Below are positions 21,905 through 32,069 of a stretch of DNA of 64,000 nt, piece after piece. The stretch spans positions 85,101,127 to 85,165,126 of the forward strand of contig CM077023.1 of NCBI GenBank assembly GCA_039090855.1, read 5' to 3'. This DNA comes from Macrothele yani (Eukaryota > Arthropoda > Arachnida > Araneae > Macrothelidae). Below the pieces are notes generated by a model. It made no database searches and was not told the DNA's origin. It saw nothing but the letters and a program-made list of their open reading frames with translations. The position numbers and the translations under genes are program-made. Numbering within the stretch: the stretch's first letter is position 1; the number at the start of each line of letters is the position of its first letter.

Positions 21905-22222
21905 AATACTGAAACATCCCTTCTTGATCAGTTTGTATGAACGCTATTCTGGCTGTTGTTTACGAGCACCGACGACTCTAGATGAGAAAAAAGTTGCTCA
22001 TTAAATATCTTTACCAAAACTCTGCACAAGTAGATATCGACTAGGGACAGAAATCGATACTCTATTTCTCTTAACAAATCTGCTTCTAAGAGCCATATTT
22101 AAAAAACTCTTAAAATCGGATAAGTAGTGGTGCTTATGGTGCTTTGTAGTGGTGCTTTGGCTTTTCCCATTTCACATACTATTACACTGATAATCCTTTT
22201 GCCATATCAAAATTGATTTTAT
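21905..22222. other. Unassigned sequence
   Basis: Nothing recognised between Tc1 E and the large hAT element. Confidence 0.45.
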
Positions 22223-22802
22223 TAGGGCTGTCGGGTTTGATCGGTTAATCGATCAATTTTTTAATCGCCGATTATTTTCTTTAATTTTTTAATCGTCAAT
22301 TATTTTCTTCTTCCGATTAATCCGTTACTTAAAAAATTAGTATCAAAATAAAATTCATTATGAACTGTTGCAAAACACTGCATATAGTTTTCAATTTGTT
22401 GAATACACCAATTTGTGATCGTGTCTTCACTTCTTGGAAACGAACCTTTTTATGGCGATAGGAGTCTAAATCTTGCAGCCACCACTATCAGTAGGGATTC
22501 CATCGTTCATTGTGTGTCAGTATGCTAGTATTCAGAGTTCATCTTAAATTCTGAACTTCCGCCTTTAACATCTTACTTGTCCTGCCAACATTTCATTAAG
22601 GGCTTCTTCGACTTGGGGTGCCCCCGTTCTTTTATTGCTGTACTCTGTACTCACTTCTCATATGGTGGTCTGTGCTTCCCCTCCCTGCTATCCCCTTGTT
22701 GATTGTAGCTATTCGGGAAAAATGCAGCTCCGTCAGTTATTAATGAGTGCCACACCTCTTCTACTCCTGTCTCAGCTGAACCGTCGGCTGTTTCAATACG
22801 TA

Positions 22803-22930
22803 AGGTCGGTATACCAGATAGCCGGCATCTTCCAAGTTTGGTCTTTAGGTCGGTATACCAGATAGCCGGCATCTTCCAAGCTTGGTCGTAAGGTCGGTAT
22901 GACAGACGGCCGGCATCTTCCAAGCTTGGG
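22803..22930. repeat. Three-copy tandem repeat, 44-bp period, inside the hAT element
   Basis: AGGTCGGTATACCAGATAGC starts at 22803 and 22847 and, slightly changed, at 22891; each unit contains GCCGGCATCTTCCAAG. It lies in the 5' untranslated part of the hAT element. Confidence 0.85.
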
Positions 22931-23318
22931 TAGTGGTCCCATGAGGTTTTATTACATCGATGCAGATGAAAATACGCCGCTGGTCCTTCCGAGCCTCACA
23001 ACGAGATTCAGCTTTCAATAGGAAAAATGGGGGATTAATACGCGTGTTTCTTGAAATCAATGGGAGTAGACAATTAGTCTTAATTACACAGGGACCAAGT
23101 TGAGTACCGTTGTAGAAGTACCGTATCCGTCAACAGGGAGAATTTCCAGTGCAAGAGCAAAAGTCTGGGGCAAATTTTTACCCCCACTCTCCTTATTGAA
23201 AAAACAAAAAGTGTTCCTTTATTGGTGGCGGAACCTACTGGGATGAGGGTGTCTGTCAATGAAATAAAGTTTGAACTCTGATTCGTCTCTTGCTGTCACA
23301 TTTATTTGAGTTCCAAAA

Positions 23319-24955
23319 ATGAAGTTTCAGGGATTAAAAGAGAAATTGTCCTCTTGTTTTGGATATAAATTAGAAGACAGTGGGGAAGTTACTGATCGCG
23401 GACATGTTTATTGTTTAAAATGTAAGAAAAAATTTTAAGTACAGTGGAAGTGTAACTTGCTTACGTTATCATTTACAATCGCAACATCCGTTCTTGGAAA
23501 TTGTACCAAATACGCCACAGGAGCAGCCTAGTTGAAATGCCACCGCTATGAAGCAAATGGGTATAAATTCCTTCCTCGAAAAGCCTGTTTCTGCATTAAA
23601 AGAACAGGAATTAACAAATAAATTAGCGTTGTGGATTGCATCTAGTTCGAGACCTGTCAGTATTGTTGAAGACCCTGGCCTGAAAGTGTTGTTCCAAAGA
23701 GCTCTGAATTCTAAGTGTTACAATTTACTAGCCAGAAGTACCATTATGAACAAAATTGTCCAAATTTACGACATTCAGAAGCCAAGAGTGTTTAATGAAT
23801 TAAAGAGAGCTTCCTGTGTGAGTTTAAATGGAGATTTTTGGACCTCGCTTGCCAACGACAGCTTTTTAGCAATAACAGTACACTGGATTGACAATGAGTG
23901 GCAGTATTGTGATGCAACACTTTAAGTGAAACAGGTGATTGAGAAGCATACGGCAAATCAGTGTACAACTGAATTTGAGAAACCCGTCGAAAAATGGGAA
24001 CTAACGGAGTAGCTGGTTACCATCTACACTGATAATGCCAGATATAATGTACTTAGCGTTAACAGATCAAAGACACTAAGCTGCAAACAGGACATCCTGA
24101 TACTAAGCTGCAAACAGGACATAGTGATACGCTGGAATAGTACCGACATCATGGTGGAAAGTCTTGTGAAAGCTAAAAACGCAGTAGACAACATTCTGGT
24201 ACCCAACGCATCGAATACCCCTGTTCTGACAACAGTTGAGTGGGAAGTGCTTCAGAAGCTAATCAGCGTATTGAAACCTTGCTTGGAAACCACTGAAATA
24301 CTCGGAGGTCACAAGTACGTAACTTCCAGTGTTGTAATTTCCGCTTTTACACACCTCAAACAATGATATTGTCCGATACCGACCCATCATATATTTGCAG
24401 ATTTAAAGCTATGTTGCTCGATGATCTGACGGAAAGACTCAATCAATGGCCTTTATACGACAAATACGAAGAAGCTACTGCCCTTGACCCTCGATTCAAG
24501 ACACTTCGCTATATACCAGAAAAAAAAACCGAGAGCTATAGTGGAACAGAATTTCATCCAGTAGCACAATTCAACAGCTGCCCTTACACCAAGAACAAAG
24601 TAATGTGCAACAGAAACGAAGAAAACTATGTTTTGACAACTCGTCAATTCCAGAAACAGAAATAAGGGAATACACAAATGTCAGCACACCGATAGAATTA
24701 GAGTTTCAAGTGTATCAAAGCTTGCCTGAACTCGACGACGATTTTACAGATCCTCTTCAGTGGTGGAAAACTCATTCATTACAGTTACCATTGCTTGCTA
24801 CTTTAGCAAAACGGTTGCTGTGCATTCCAGCAATGTCTGGGCCAAGTGAAAGAGTGTTTAGTGCCCCTGGTATTGTTGTTAACAAACTTCGTACTTCGCT
24901 TAAACCATCCAATGTTGACAAGCTCTTGTGCCTAAAATCTTGGCTAAAGCAGTGA
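23319..24955 (+). pseudogene. hAT-family (ZBED-like) transposase pseudogene
   Basis: The likely start is the ATG at 23319 (MKFQGLKEKL). A BED-type zinc finger follows (CLKCKKKF, then LRYHLQSQHP), with a frameshift inside it near 23437. Further blocks are ASCVSLNGDFWTS (hAT catalytic-core region) around 23820, VIRWNS near 24120, ATALDPRFKTL near 24480, and the C-terminal hAT dimerisation region (LAKRLLCIPAMSGPSERVFS, then VVNKLRTSL) ending at 24955. Stops and frame changes lie near 23530, 23925, 24366 and 24665. The intact protein would be about 550-650 residues. Not functional here. Confidence 0.85.
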
Positions 24956-25322
24956 CTGCAAACCATGTTTAAGATAATTATTATTAATTTGTATTTCGGA
25001 TTTTTTAATAAAATAAAGCAATGAATACTACTGGATTAACAGGCTACGATACATTCAATACCCTAACATTTTAGACAACGGATTTGGTATCCGTATAATA
25101 ATAGAACAATGCATAATATAATGTGTATGGTCGTGTATTTTTTGTGACAGTATTTTCTATCACTCGATCAAATTACCGATTAATAGGTTGATTAATCGAT
25201 CAGTGGTGAAATATTAACCGATTAAAATATTGATCGGTCGACAGCCCCAATTTTTATATATCTGTCTGACCAAATATAATCGTAGATTATTTAATATTTT
25301 TTTTTTCAGGTCTGAAGAGCCA

Positions 25323-26340
25323 ATGATGCAAAAGAGCACATATTTCACCGCAAAAGAGTGCCTAGCAGTGATGAAATATCTTTTCCTAAAAGGGAACTCG
25401 GTCAAACAAATTTGTGATAAAATGTCGATTACATTAGGGGATAAGTGCGTGTTCTACTCCATAATCAAGAACTGGGTTGCTAAGTTTAGAACAGGGCATT
25501 TAAGCACCGAAAACGGAGAACTTTCTGGGATACCAGCTCGAGAAAACGCAGATGCCATTCATTCCATGATCCTGGATGATTGAAGAATATCCACTAAAAA
25601 GATAGCAGAGACCTTGGCGGTATCCCGAGAACGAGTTGGCTATATTATTTACGAGACTTTAAACATGAGAAAACTCTCAGCCAAATAGGTTCCCAATGTC
25701 TCAATGCTGGCCAGAAATGTGATCGAATGATTGCTTCACAAGCCACTTTGGACCGATTTCAGCGTGATCCTGTGAGATTTTTGAACCGTCTAGTTAGTAA
25801 CTATGGATGAAACGTGAATCCATATATATTATCCAGAGACCAAAGAACAATCCAAAATATGGAGACACAGTGTTTCCTCCTCGTCCAAAGAAGTTCAAGA
25901 CACAGAAGTCATCAAGCAAGGTGTTGGCGTCTGTCTTCTGGGACAAAGATGGGATTTTTTTGCTTGTAGATTATCTGAGAAAAGGTGCAACCATCATGGC
26001 AAAGTACTACGTTGCACTTCTCGATAAACTGAAGCAGCAACTGGTCTCTAAACATCGAGTCAAGTTCCCGAAAAGAATCTTGTTTCTCCAAGACAATGCC
26101 TCTCCTCACAAAGCGGCCATTACGGAGCATAAATTGGCTGGTCTTCAATTTGAAATTCTGATACACTACGCCTACTCACCTGATTTGGCCTCTTCGGACT
26201 ACTACCTCAAGAGAAAAAACATTCAAGCATTGAGGATGCTACAGCAGCTGCGGACAAGTGGTTTGCAGCACAACCGATATAATTTTTATTTGATGTGTTA
26301 AAAAAGTTAGAACAACGAAGTAGAGCTCAGGGGAGAATAA
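25323..26340 (+). pseudogene. mariner transposase pseudogene (SETMAR-like type)
   Basis: Begins MMQKSTYFTAKECLAVMKYL, followed by the HTH region (VFYSIIKNWVAKF). After a stop at 25581-25583 come RISTKKIAETLAVSRERVGY, several stops near 25690-25800, and the first catalytic region VTMDET. A long open part follows, with ILFLQDNASPHKA (second Asp) and HYAYSPDLASSDYYL (third Asp; DD34D). A frameshift near 26210 precedes the C-terminal block KWFAAQP...KKLEQRS. I could not define TIRs, so the element borders are open. Confidence 0.8.
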
Positions 26341-26364
26341 TTTAATTTGGCAGCTGTTAAATTT

Positions 26365-26523
26365 AGCAGCGCAGTTTTTAACTATGGAATAGAAAGCGCA
26401 CTGATCACATAATATCTTCGACATTTCGTCGTGGATTTCTATCGCAGTCTTCTCTTTCAGAAACACGAACTTAATTATCACTTTTCTCTTCTTCGCTGTG
26501 AATTCTACTTGACTGAAAGCCAT
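26365..26523 (-). pseudogene. mariner transposase N-terminal fragment, opposite strand
   Basis: The minus strand encodes MAFSQVEFTAKKRKVIIKF and then CAFYSIVKNCAAKF, clearly related to the N-terminus of the neighbouring plus-strand copy. Only the HTH portion remains. Confidence 0.7.
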
Positions 26524-26529
26524 TTCTAC

Positions 26530-27935
26530 TTCAGAGTTGAAAATGAAATGGTTATTCATGCCACAATGGGATCGAAATTGGTCAAACAAATTGCAAGATA
26601 TATATACTTTCCTGTAGCATATGTTTCGTTTGCCGGGATAAAGGAAAAAAGTGTGAAAGAAAAGGGTAAGCATTTCCCCATATATACAGGAAAAGAAAGC
26701 TGCAAAGGTTTTGTATGTCTCATGTTGAAAACACTAAGAGACACACTGCTGTAGTGAAATGCGTTGCTATCATTCTTAAACTGTTGAAGACCCCCATTAC
26801 ACCGGAGACTGTGAGGACTGTGACTGCAGGAAAAGGAGCGAACCAAAACCAGAAACACATATCCGTTTCTCAGGTATTGAAACTTTGGCTCATTATACAA
26901 GCAGTTAAAAAATCTTGCTGCTTATGATATTTGAAAAAAAAATAATTAAATGCTTCAATATTTATCTGCTTTCGTCTTAGACTAGTGAGAATGTCTGCGA
27001 CTTTTTGAAATTTTGTAGAAATTTAGAGAAGAATCAATTTAACAGCTCCGAACAGTAAAAATGTTTGCCTTTGAAAACTCTTTGCTCCCCCGCCCCCACC
27101 CTCTCTCTCTTTTTCTATCTCTATCTCTTTGTTGCCTTATATTGTTTAATAAGGTCGACGCTTCAAATCATTTATTGTGCACACCAGTTTTTTCCAAAGC
27201 ATGATCTACAAGCTACTTTCTGTAAAATCGATCTTTCTGGCACGTCTTGAAAACGCGTGAGGTTATGTTTTGAAGTGATAAGTTTCATAATGCTCGCGTG
27301 ATTCTTGAAATATTACGTACATTTGATGCGTGATTCCGTGAATTTAAAACTTACGAAATCGGAATAAAAATCAGTAACGTTCGTGGCAGGTTAGGAGGGT
27401 TTCGTTTTGTTGCTACACTACATCTTTTTCAAATTGTTTTCTTTCTTTCTGTCAATTTTCTTCTGCTGCTTTTTCTTCTCTGTTTTTCCTTTGCAGATTG
27501 AAGTAGATGATGCGAAAATCAGCCAAATGAAGGAGCAGATTCTATGCTTCATGGGGTTTATTCTGTCATGGGAAACTTGGAAATATAAATAAGAAGCACT
27601 AAATAAGATTGCAAAAATTACGAATGATGCAAACAAAGGTCGAAATGTACAGCGTGGCCATCAAGAGATATTGATCAGAAGTATTGAGTGTAATATAAAT
27701 ACAAGCAGGGGTGCAACCGAGATAGGATTTTAAGGGTTAAAACCCTCTCCAGAGCCCAGAGTTTTTTTAGGATTCGCATTAGCAGTGGGTTCCTACCCCA
27801 TGTCTCTATCTGAGTTTGATTCAATTTACCTGTCCACCGAGCACCCACTCCTAAAGGCGGCCACAGACACACATGTTTGAACGACACGTTTGTGTGTCCC
27901 GACAGCAAATGTGAGAGTGACACTCAAACGTGTCA
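26530..27935. other. Unassigned sequence
   Basis: No gene recognised. A pyrimidine-rich (CT)n stretch lies near 27085-27130. Overlapping small frames at 26556-26927 have no recognisable domain. Confidence 0.5.
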
Positions 27936-27939
27936 TTCA

Positions 27940-28990
27940 AAAACTTCTTTCGTGGGCCGATACCGCTCACATCGAAAAACCTTTTGACAATACATTCTTC
28001 TTAAAATAATGCATGGTTTTTCCGCCAGGGGGCTTGAACGCATATCTTATTTTTGTCGATATCTCTGCTTCTAAGAGTTCGATTTGAAAAATTATTTCTT
28101 GGTTGGAGAGCGTTTCCGCTGCGAAATGTTTCTCATATAATCTCACATTTTTCTTAGCACACAAGTCTGCCTCCAGAGGGCGTAAGTTCAAGTTTCCTGT
28201 GTGGGACTAAAAACCCGATTGAAAAACTTCTTTCTTGGGTCAGACACTACTTACTATGCAAACTCTGTGCGTGTGTTTTCTTTCCAAAATAGTGCATAAT
28301 TTCGCCGCTAGGAGCGTAAATGCTTAATCTGTTTTTCTCAATATCACTGCTTTTACATGTGCGATTTAAAAAAATATTTCAACACCGCGTGCAATTTACT
28401 CTGTAGAACACTTTAGGCTGGTATATGAGTGATTTTGTAGTTCACAGTTCTGTCGCTAGGTGGCGTTTGAGTACTTCAGTTTGCAGCTGTATCGCCGCTT
28501 CTAAAAACGTTATTGGGAAATTACTTCTTTACTGTATGTATGTCATTCGTTACCACATGGATGTAGAGCATTATCTTCTTTAAATAACGCAAAGATTTCC
28601 GGCTAGCTGTGAAAAGGTCGAAAACCTTTTTTTTTTTTCGTTATCTCTGCTCCCGGGAGACGTATTTGAAAAGTTATTTTCGCTTAGCAGAGCTTTTTCC
28701 ATCAAGAATAATTTTCGCCTATTTTCAGCTTTTCCTTTGTGCAAAATTTTTCCGCTAGCAGCCGTAGACTTATATAATGTTTCCTTCTATATTTCTCTTT
28801 TTAACTGTTTCATTTGAAAATCTCTTTTTTCTTCCTAGTACTAAGATAAACTTTTTTTCGCCATTTGCTAATTTTCGTAACATGCTTTTTAGCCGCTGGT
28901 GGAACTAAGTTGATGTTTCTATTTCTCGATGTTTTATCGATGGAACGGTTAATTGTTTTCCAAACCGTTTCCATTGATTTCGAATAGCTT
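27940..28990. repeat. Decayed tandem array, about seven units of 135-152 bp
   Basis: Seven times an anchor resembling TTTCCGCYAGGGGGCGTAA is followed by T-rich sequence, a segment like TCGATATCTCTGCTTCTAAG, then TTTGAAAAATTATTTCTT. The central AG of the anchor falls at about 28027, 28175, 28310, 28458, 28605, 28757 and 28898, giving spacings of 148, 135, 148, 147, 152 and 140. Identity between units is low enough that it is easily missed. No coding potential. Confidence 0.75.
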
Positions 28991-29627
28991 TGATAAATAC
29001 AATTCGTGTCAGAACGGATTCAAAAGACGTCCTAATTACAACCGAAAATTCGGTGTCGTCTTTCTTGTTTTTTACAGTGTAATGACGCATTTAATGAAAC
29101 ATACCACTAGAACAACAAAAATAAAACGCATTCTTCATTGGGCATTTAGACATTAGCATGCGAACTAAAGACAGAGAAGTCGTTCCTTCAGAGTATTGCT
29201 TACAAATCATAGTTATATTTATGATAAAGTATTTGCATTATTTTCATCTTATAATTCCTAATGGAATTTATTTTCTTGTTTCATTATATATATATCTTTG
29301 TTAATTTTTGTACTTTAGTTCGCTGAATAATGTTAAGTAGTAAAGCTAATTGGCGGTAATATTTCTTTTCCCCAAAGATATAAATAATATATCAATATTA
29401 CATGCAATTATGGCCGTACTGTTCATATAGCGCTTTCATTGATATTTCCAGAAAAAAATTCTAACTGCGCGCCTGCATACAAGGTGTAAGAAATCTTAAA
29501 CTTTCGAAAGTCATTATGCATCACAACGTAACCTCAAGCAGTTGTTCATAAAATTTGTCACGCTTGGTGGAGTTTCTTCGTTTGCTTTGTCTTGGGGGAA
29601 CACAGGCTGTTTAAAACATTTTTGTTT
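28991..29627. other. Unassigned sequence
   Basis: No gene recognised; AT-rich with short (TA)n tracts near 29287-29296. Confidence 0.5.
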
Positions 29628-29823
29628 GTTTGGCGGTCCAATGGCCATTTTGGGTAACTCAATGGATTATAAGGAATGGCCCATCCGTAATTTGGGGTCA
29701 CTGGTTCTAAGGAGCGGAGCGAGTCAATGCCATAGAACGAGGACACCTTCAATGTCCACCGGATTCTTAACGACACCCATCTCGGGCGAATCGCTGGAAA
29801 ACAGCATTCAGACCACTGCACTA
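29628..29823 (-). repeat. SINE family 1, diverged, head split by a hAT-like element
   Basis: The body is recognisable on the minus strand (GTAACTCAATGGATTATAAG on the plus strand, then GTCACTGGTTCTAAGGAG). The tRNA-like head reaches CAGACCACTGCACTA at 29823 and its last bases, CACTGAGCCGGCG, resume at about 32024. Confidence 0.75.
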
Positions 29824-30380
29824 TAGAGCTGAGTTAGGGTTCAATTTTCGGAGCCCGAACCCATGGTATATCAGCCCGAGCCCACCCGAGCCCAAATTTT
29901 ATATTGCAAGATAGAGCCCGGGCCCGAACCAGCCCGAAAACTGGTTAACCTGTTCAATCATTAATAAAAAACGTCTTCTTCTCCACACTTCCACTCTCTC
30001 CTCCTCCTGCAGTTGACCAATGTATTTCTCAACTGGGAAGTGGGGAAGGGATCTCTCTCTATTTTTAGTGTAACTGTACGATTTTCTGACACTGTTCGTT
30101 TGCACCTGAAGTGCTTCGGGTGGCCCGGGCATCATAGGGCGGATTGGGACGACCACAATAGGCCGGGATTTCAGTTTTGAAGTCCACTCTAACAATATAC
30201 ATACATGCATGCATGGAAATACGTCGTAAATTCCCTCATGAAAAAAAAATCTGTTACTTCGTGGATTAAGCAGACTGTTGAAATATGCTTTGTAAAACAA
30301 AATATCCTTTCGTAATTGACTGCAGCATCAAACCAAGCTCGAAACGAGGTTATAATGAAGTAAATTTCTCCGTCATTTTT

Positions 30381-30455
30381 ATCCACGCCGGGGCTCAAAC
30401 CCGGGTACCCTCATTGCGGAATAAGTCACTCTACCAATTAAGCTAAGCAGTCGTT
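30381..30455 (-). repeat. tRNA-like sequence
   Basis: The minus strand has TTAGCTTAATTGGTAGAGTG (A-box region) and CCGGGTTTGAGCCCCGG, a well-paired T arm with a near-consensus B box. The anticodon stem pairs but leaves a 6-base loop, and the acceptor ends do not pair well. Probably a tRNA pseudogene or SINE head. Confidence 0.5.
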
Positions 30456-30465
30456 CGTTCTCTCC

Positions 30466-30526
30466 GCTATCTGCCTTTATGTCGTGTGCGTCCTGCTGGT
30501 AGGCACACGACATAAAGGCAGATAGC
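30466..30526. repeat. Perfect 24-bp inverted repeat
   Basis: The arm at 30466-30489 (containing CTATCTGCCTTTATGTCG) is perfectly reverse-complemented at 30503-30526, with a 13-nt spacer. It sits next to the tRNA-like sequence and just before Tc1 element F. Confidence 0.9.
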
Positions 30527-30572
30527 GCTCCCCAACCAGAACCAGTCGCCGAAGAATTACCTTTACCAACTA

Positions 30573-31791
30573 CACTATCTACCAACAAGTAATTGGACAC
30601 CCCTGCAATCGATGATATCTGCGGTCCTGATACACGCCACGGCCGCCGCCGTTAAATATCGTGTGGGAAACAACAACGCAACCAGTCGCATGCAAGATGC
30701 CACGCAGTTCGGAGCTCTCTGATTTCAAGAAAGGTGTAATCGTCGGGTATCAGAGAAATGGCCGATCCATACGTGACATATCCAGCGAGTTGAAGTACCC
30801 AAAATCGACAGTGGCCTACGTTATTGGCAAGTGGAAGATGAGAGGTGACTGTCGGAATGTGCCCCGACCCGGCAGACCCACAAAACTGGGAGTGAGAGAC
30901 CGACGGATGCTGGCCAGAGAAATTCGGAAGAACCGCACCAAATCGATGGGCCACACCCGCGAGGAGTTTCAACAGTTATCCGGGAGTGTTCTTTCGATGA
31001 ATACCATCCGTAAGGAAGCCCATCTGCCCGGTTATTATGGACGTGCTGCCGCCCATAAGCCTTTGATCGCCAAGTCCAATAGCGCTGCTCGGCTAACGTG
31101 GTGCAAAGAATGTCGACAGTGGACCGTTGAACAGTGGAAACAGGTTCTCTGGAGCGAAGAATCCAGGTTCACCCTCTACCGTTCGGATGGCAGGGTCTGG
31201 GTTTGGCGTCTGCCTGGAGAACGTCTCCTGCCGGAATGTATTGTGCCAACTGTGAAGTTCAGCGGCGGTGGAATTATGCTATGGGGGTGTTTCTCCTGGT
31301 ATGGCACGGGACCCTTGGTCGCAATTCCTGGTAGACTCAACGCCGAAACCTGCTGCACCATTTTGGATGACCATGCGCTTCCTACGTTGTGGCAGTTTTA
31401 TGGGGTGGACCCATGTTACTTTCAGGATGACAATGCCACCTGTCATGTTGCGAGGTCCACCATGGCTTGGTATGGTGACAATAGGGTTAATCGAATGAAC
31501 TGGCCTGCCCAGAGCCCGGACCTTAACCCTATCGAGCACCTCTGGGACGAGTTGGAGCGTCGATTTAAGGGGTGCCCCCACCGTCCGAAATCGGTGAAGG
31601 AACTGACCTGTCTTCTCCAAGCCGAGTGGAAGAAAGTACCGCTAGCCGTCGTACAACGCCTAGTTGAGAGTATGACCCGGAGGATCGCAGCTGTATTCGC
31701 CGCTCGTGGAGGCTCCCCCAACTATTGAAATTGAATGAACTTCGTTTTCCTTTGCTATCACAGGCGTCCAATTACTTGTTGGTAGATAGTG
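30573..31791 (+). mobile_element. Tc1-like DNA transposon, family F, structurally complete
   Basis: 1219 bp. Both ends carry CACTATCTACCAACAAGTAA and extend to about 26 matching bases, with TA on both sides (30571-30572 and 31792-31793). It lies inside the GCCCGA hAT-like element and so is younger than it. With matching TIRs and an unbroken transposase frame it looks the youngest DNA transposon here. Confidence 0.93.
30697..31728 (+). CDS. Tc1-like transposase, uninterrupted, first catalytic Asp changed to Glu
   Basis: 343 residues from the ATG at 30697 ([13 protein letters not shown]) to the stop ending at 31728; the extension upstream starts at GTG and is not needed. Two N-terminal helix-turn-helix segments are separated by the hook-like PRPGRPTK near residues 52-60. 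The catalytic core follows: WSEESRFTL, then FQDDNATCH and [11 protein letters not shown], with 34 residues between the second Asp and the Glu (DD34E spacing). The family has WSDESRF, so the first metal-binding residue is Glu here (codon 31156-31158). The frame is otherwise full length, ending [18 protein letters not shown]. Asp-to-Glu at this site usually abolishes activity in characterised Tc1/mariner enzymes, so this copy is probably inactive, though still able to bind TIRs. Confidence 0.9.
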   Translation: MPRSSELSDFKKGVIVGYQRNGRSIRDISSELKYPKSTVAYVIGKWKMRGDCRNVPRPGRPTKLGVRDRRMLAREIRKNRTKSMGHTREEFQQLSGSVLSMNTIRKEAHLPGYYGRAAAHKPLIAKSNSAARLTWCKECRQWTVEQWKQVLWSEESRFTLYRSDGRVWVWRLPGERLLPECIVPTVKFSGGGIMLWGCFSWYGTGPLVAIPGRLNAETCCTILDDHALPTLWQFYGVDPCYFQDDNATCHVARSTMAWYGDNRVNRMNWPAQSPDLNPIEHLWDELERRFKGCPHRPKSVKELTCLLQAEWKKVPLAVVQRLVESMTRRIAAVFAARGGSPNY

Positions 31792-32069
31792 TATAAAGCG
31801 CTTCATTTGTTAAATCATATAAAATAACATTTATATATATAAAAAAAATTATCTCGCTCTCCCTCTCTCAAAGAGCCCGATCCCGCCCGAGCCCGAACCG
31901 CAGTAAATATTCGACATTCCGAACCCGAACCGCAGTAAATATTCTACAGCCCGAGCCCGATTCTAGACCGGGCTCTGCTTCGGGCTTTCGGGCTCGGGCT
32001 CAGCCCGTCTCAGCTCTGCTGCACCACTGAGCCGGCGTTTGAAAACTGTCATCTTTGCTTTATGATATA

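Larger units (their letters stand above)
22223..25249 (+). mobile_element. hAT transposon, about 3.0 kb
   Basis: The ends TAGGGCTGTCGG and (reverse-complemented) TGGGGCTGTCGA are inverted, and both are followed by interspersed TCGATTAA-type subterminal motifs. Flanking 8-mers GATTTTAT and ATTTTTAT match at 6 of 8 positions, a plausible aged target duplication. It encloses BED-finger hAT transposase remains on the plus strand. Confidence 0.85.
29824..32018. mobile_element. hAT-like element with GCCCGA-rich subterminal arrays
   Basis: The left end is TAGAGCTGAGTT; the right end, reverse-complemented, is CAGAGCTGAGAC. Flanking 8-mers CTGCACTA (29816-29823) and CTGCACCA (32019-32026) match at 7 of 8 positions. 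Just inside each end lies a block of repeated GCCCGA units (about 29851-29945 and 31868-32004), a likely set of transposase-binding repeats. No transposase of its own is seen; the only protein inside belongs to the nested Tc1 element F. Confidence 0.7.

Noticed and set aside
22803..22930. CRISPR-like direct repeats
   Set aside because: The units are contiguous with no unique spacers and lie inside a eukaryotic hAT transposon.
26556..26927. Overlapping frames around 26.6-26.9 kb as a small gene
   Set aside because: No recognisable motif; next to mariner fragments and consistent with chance.
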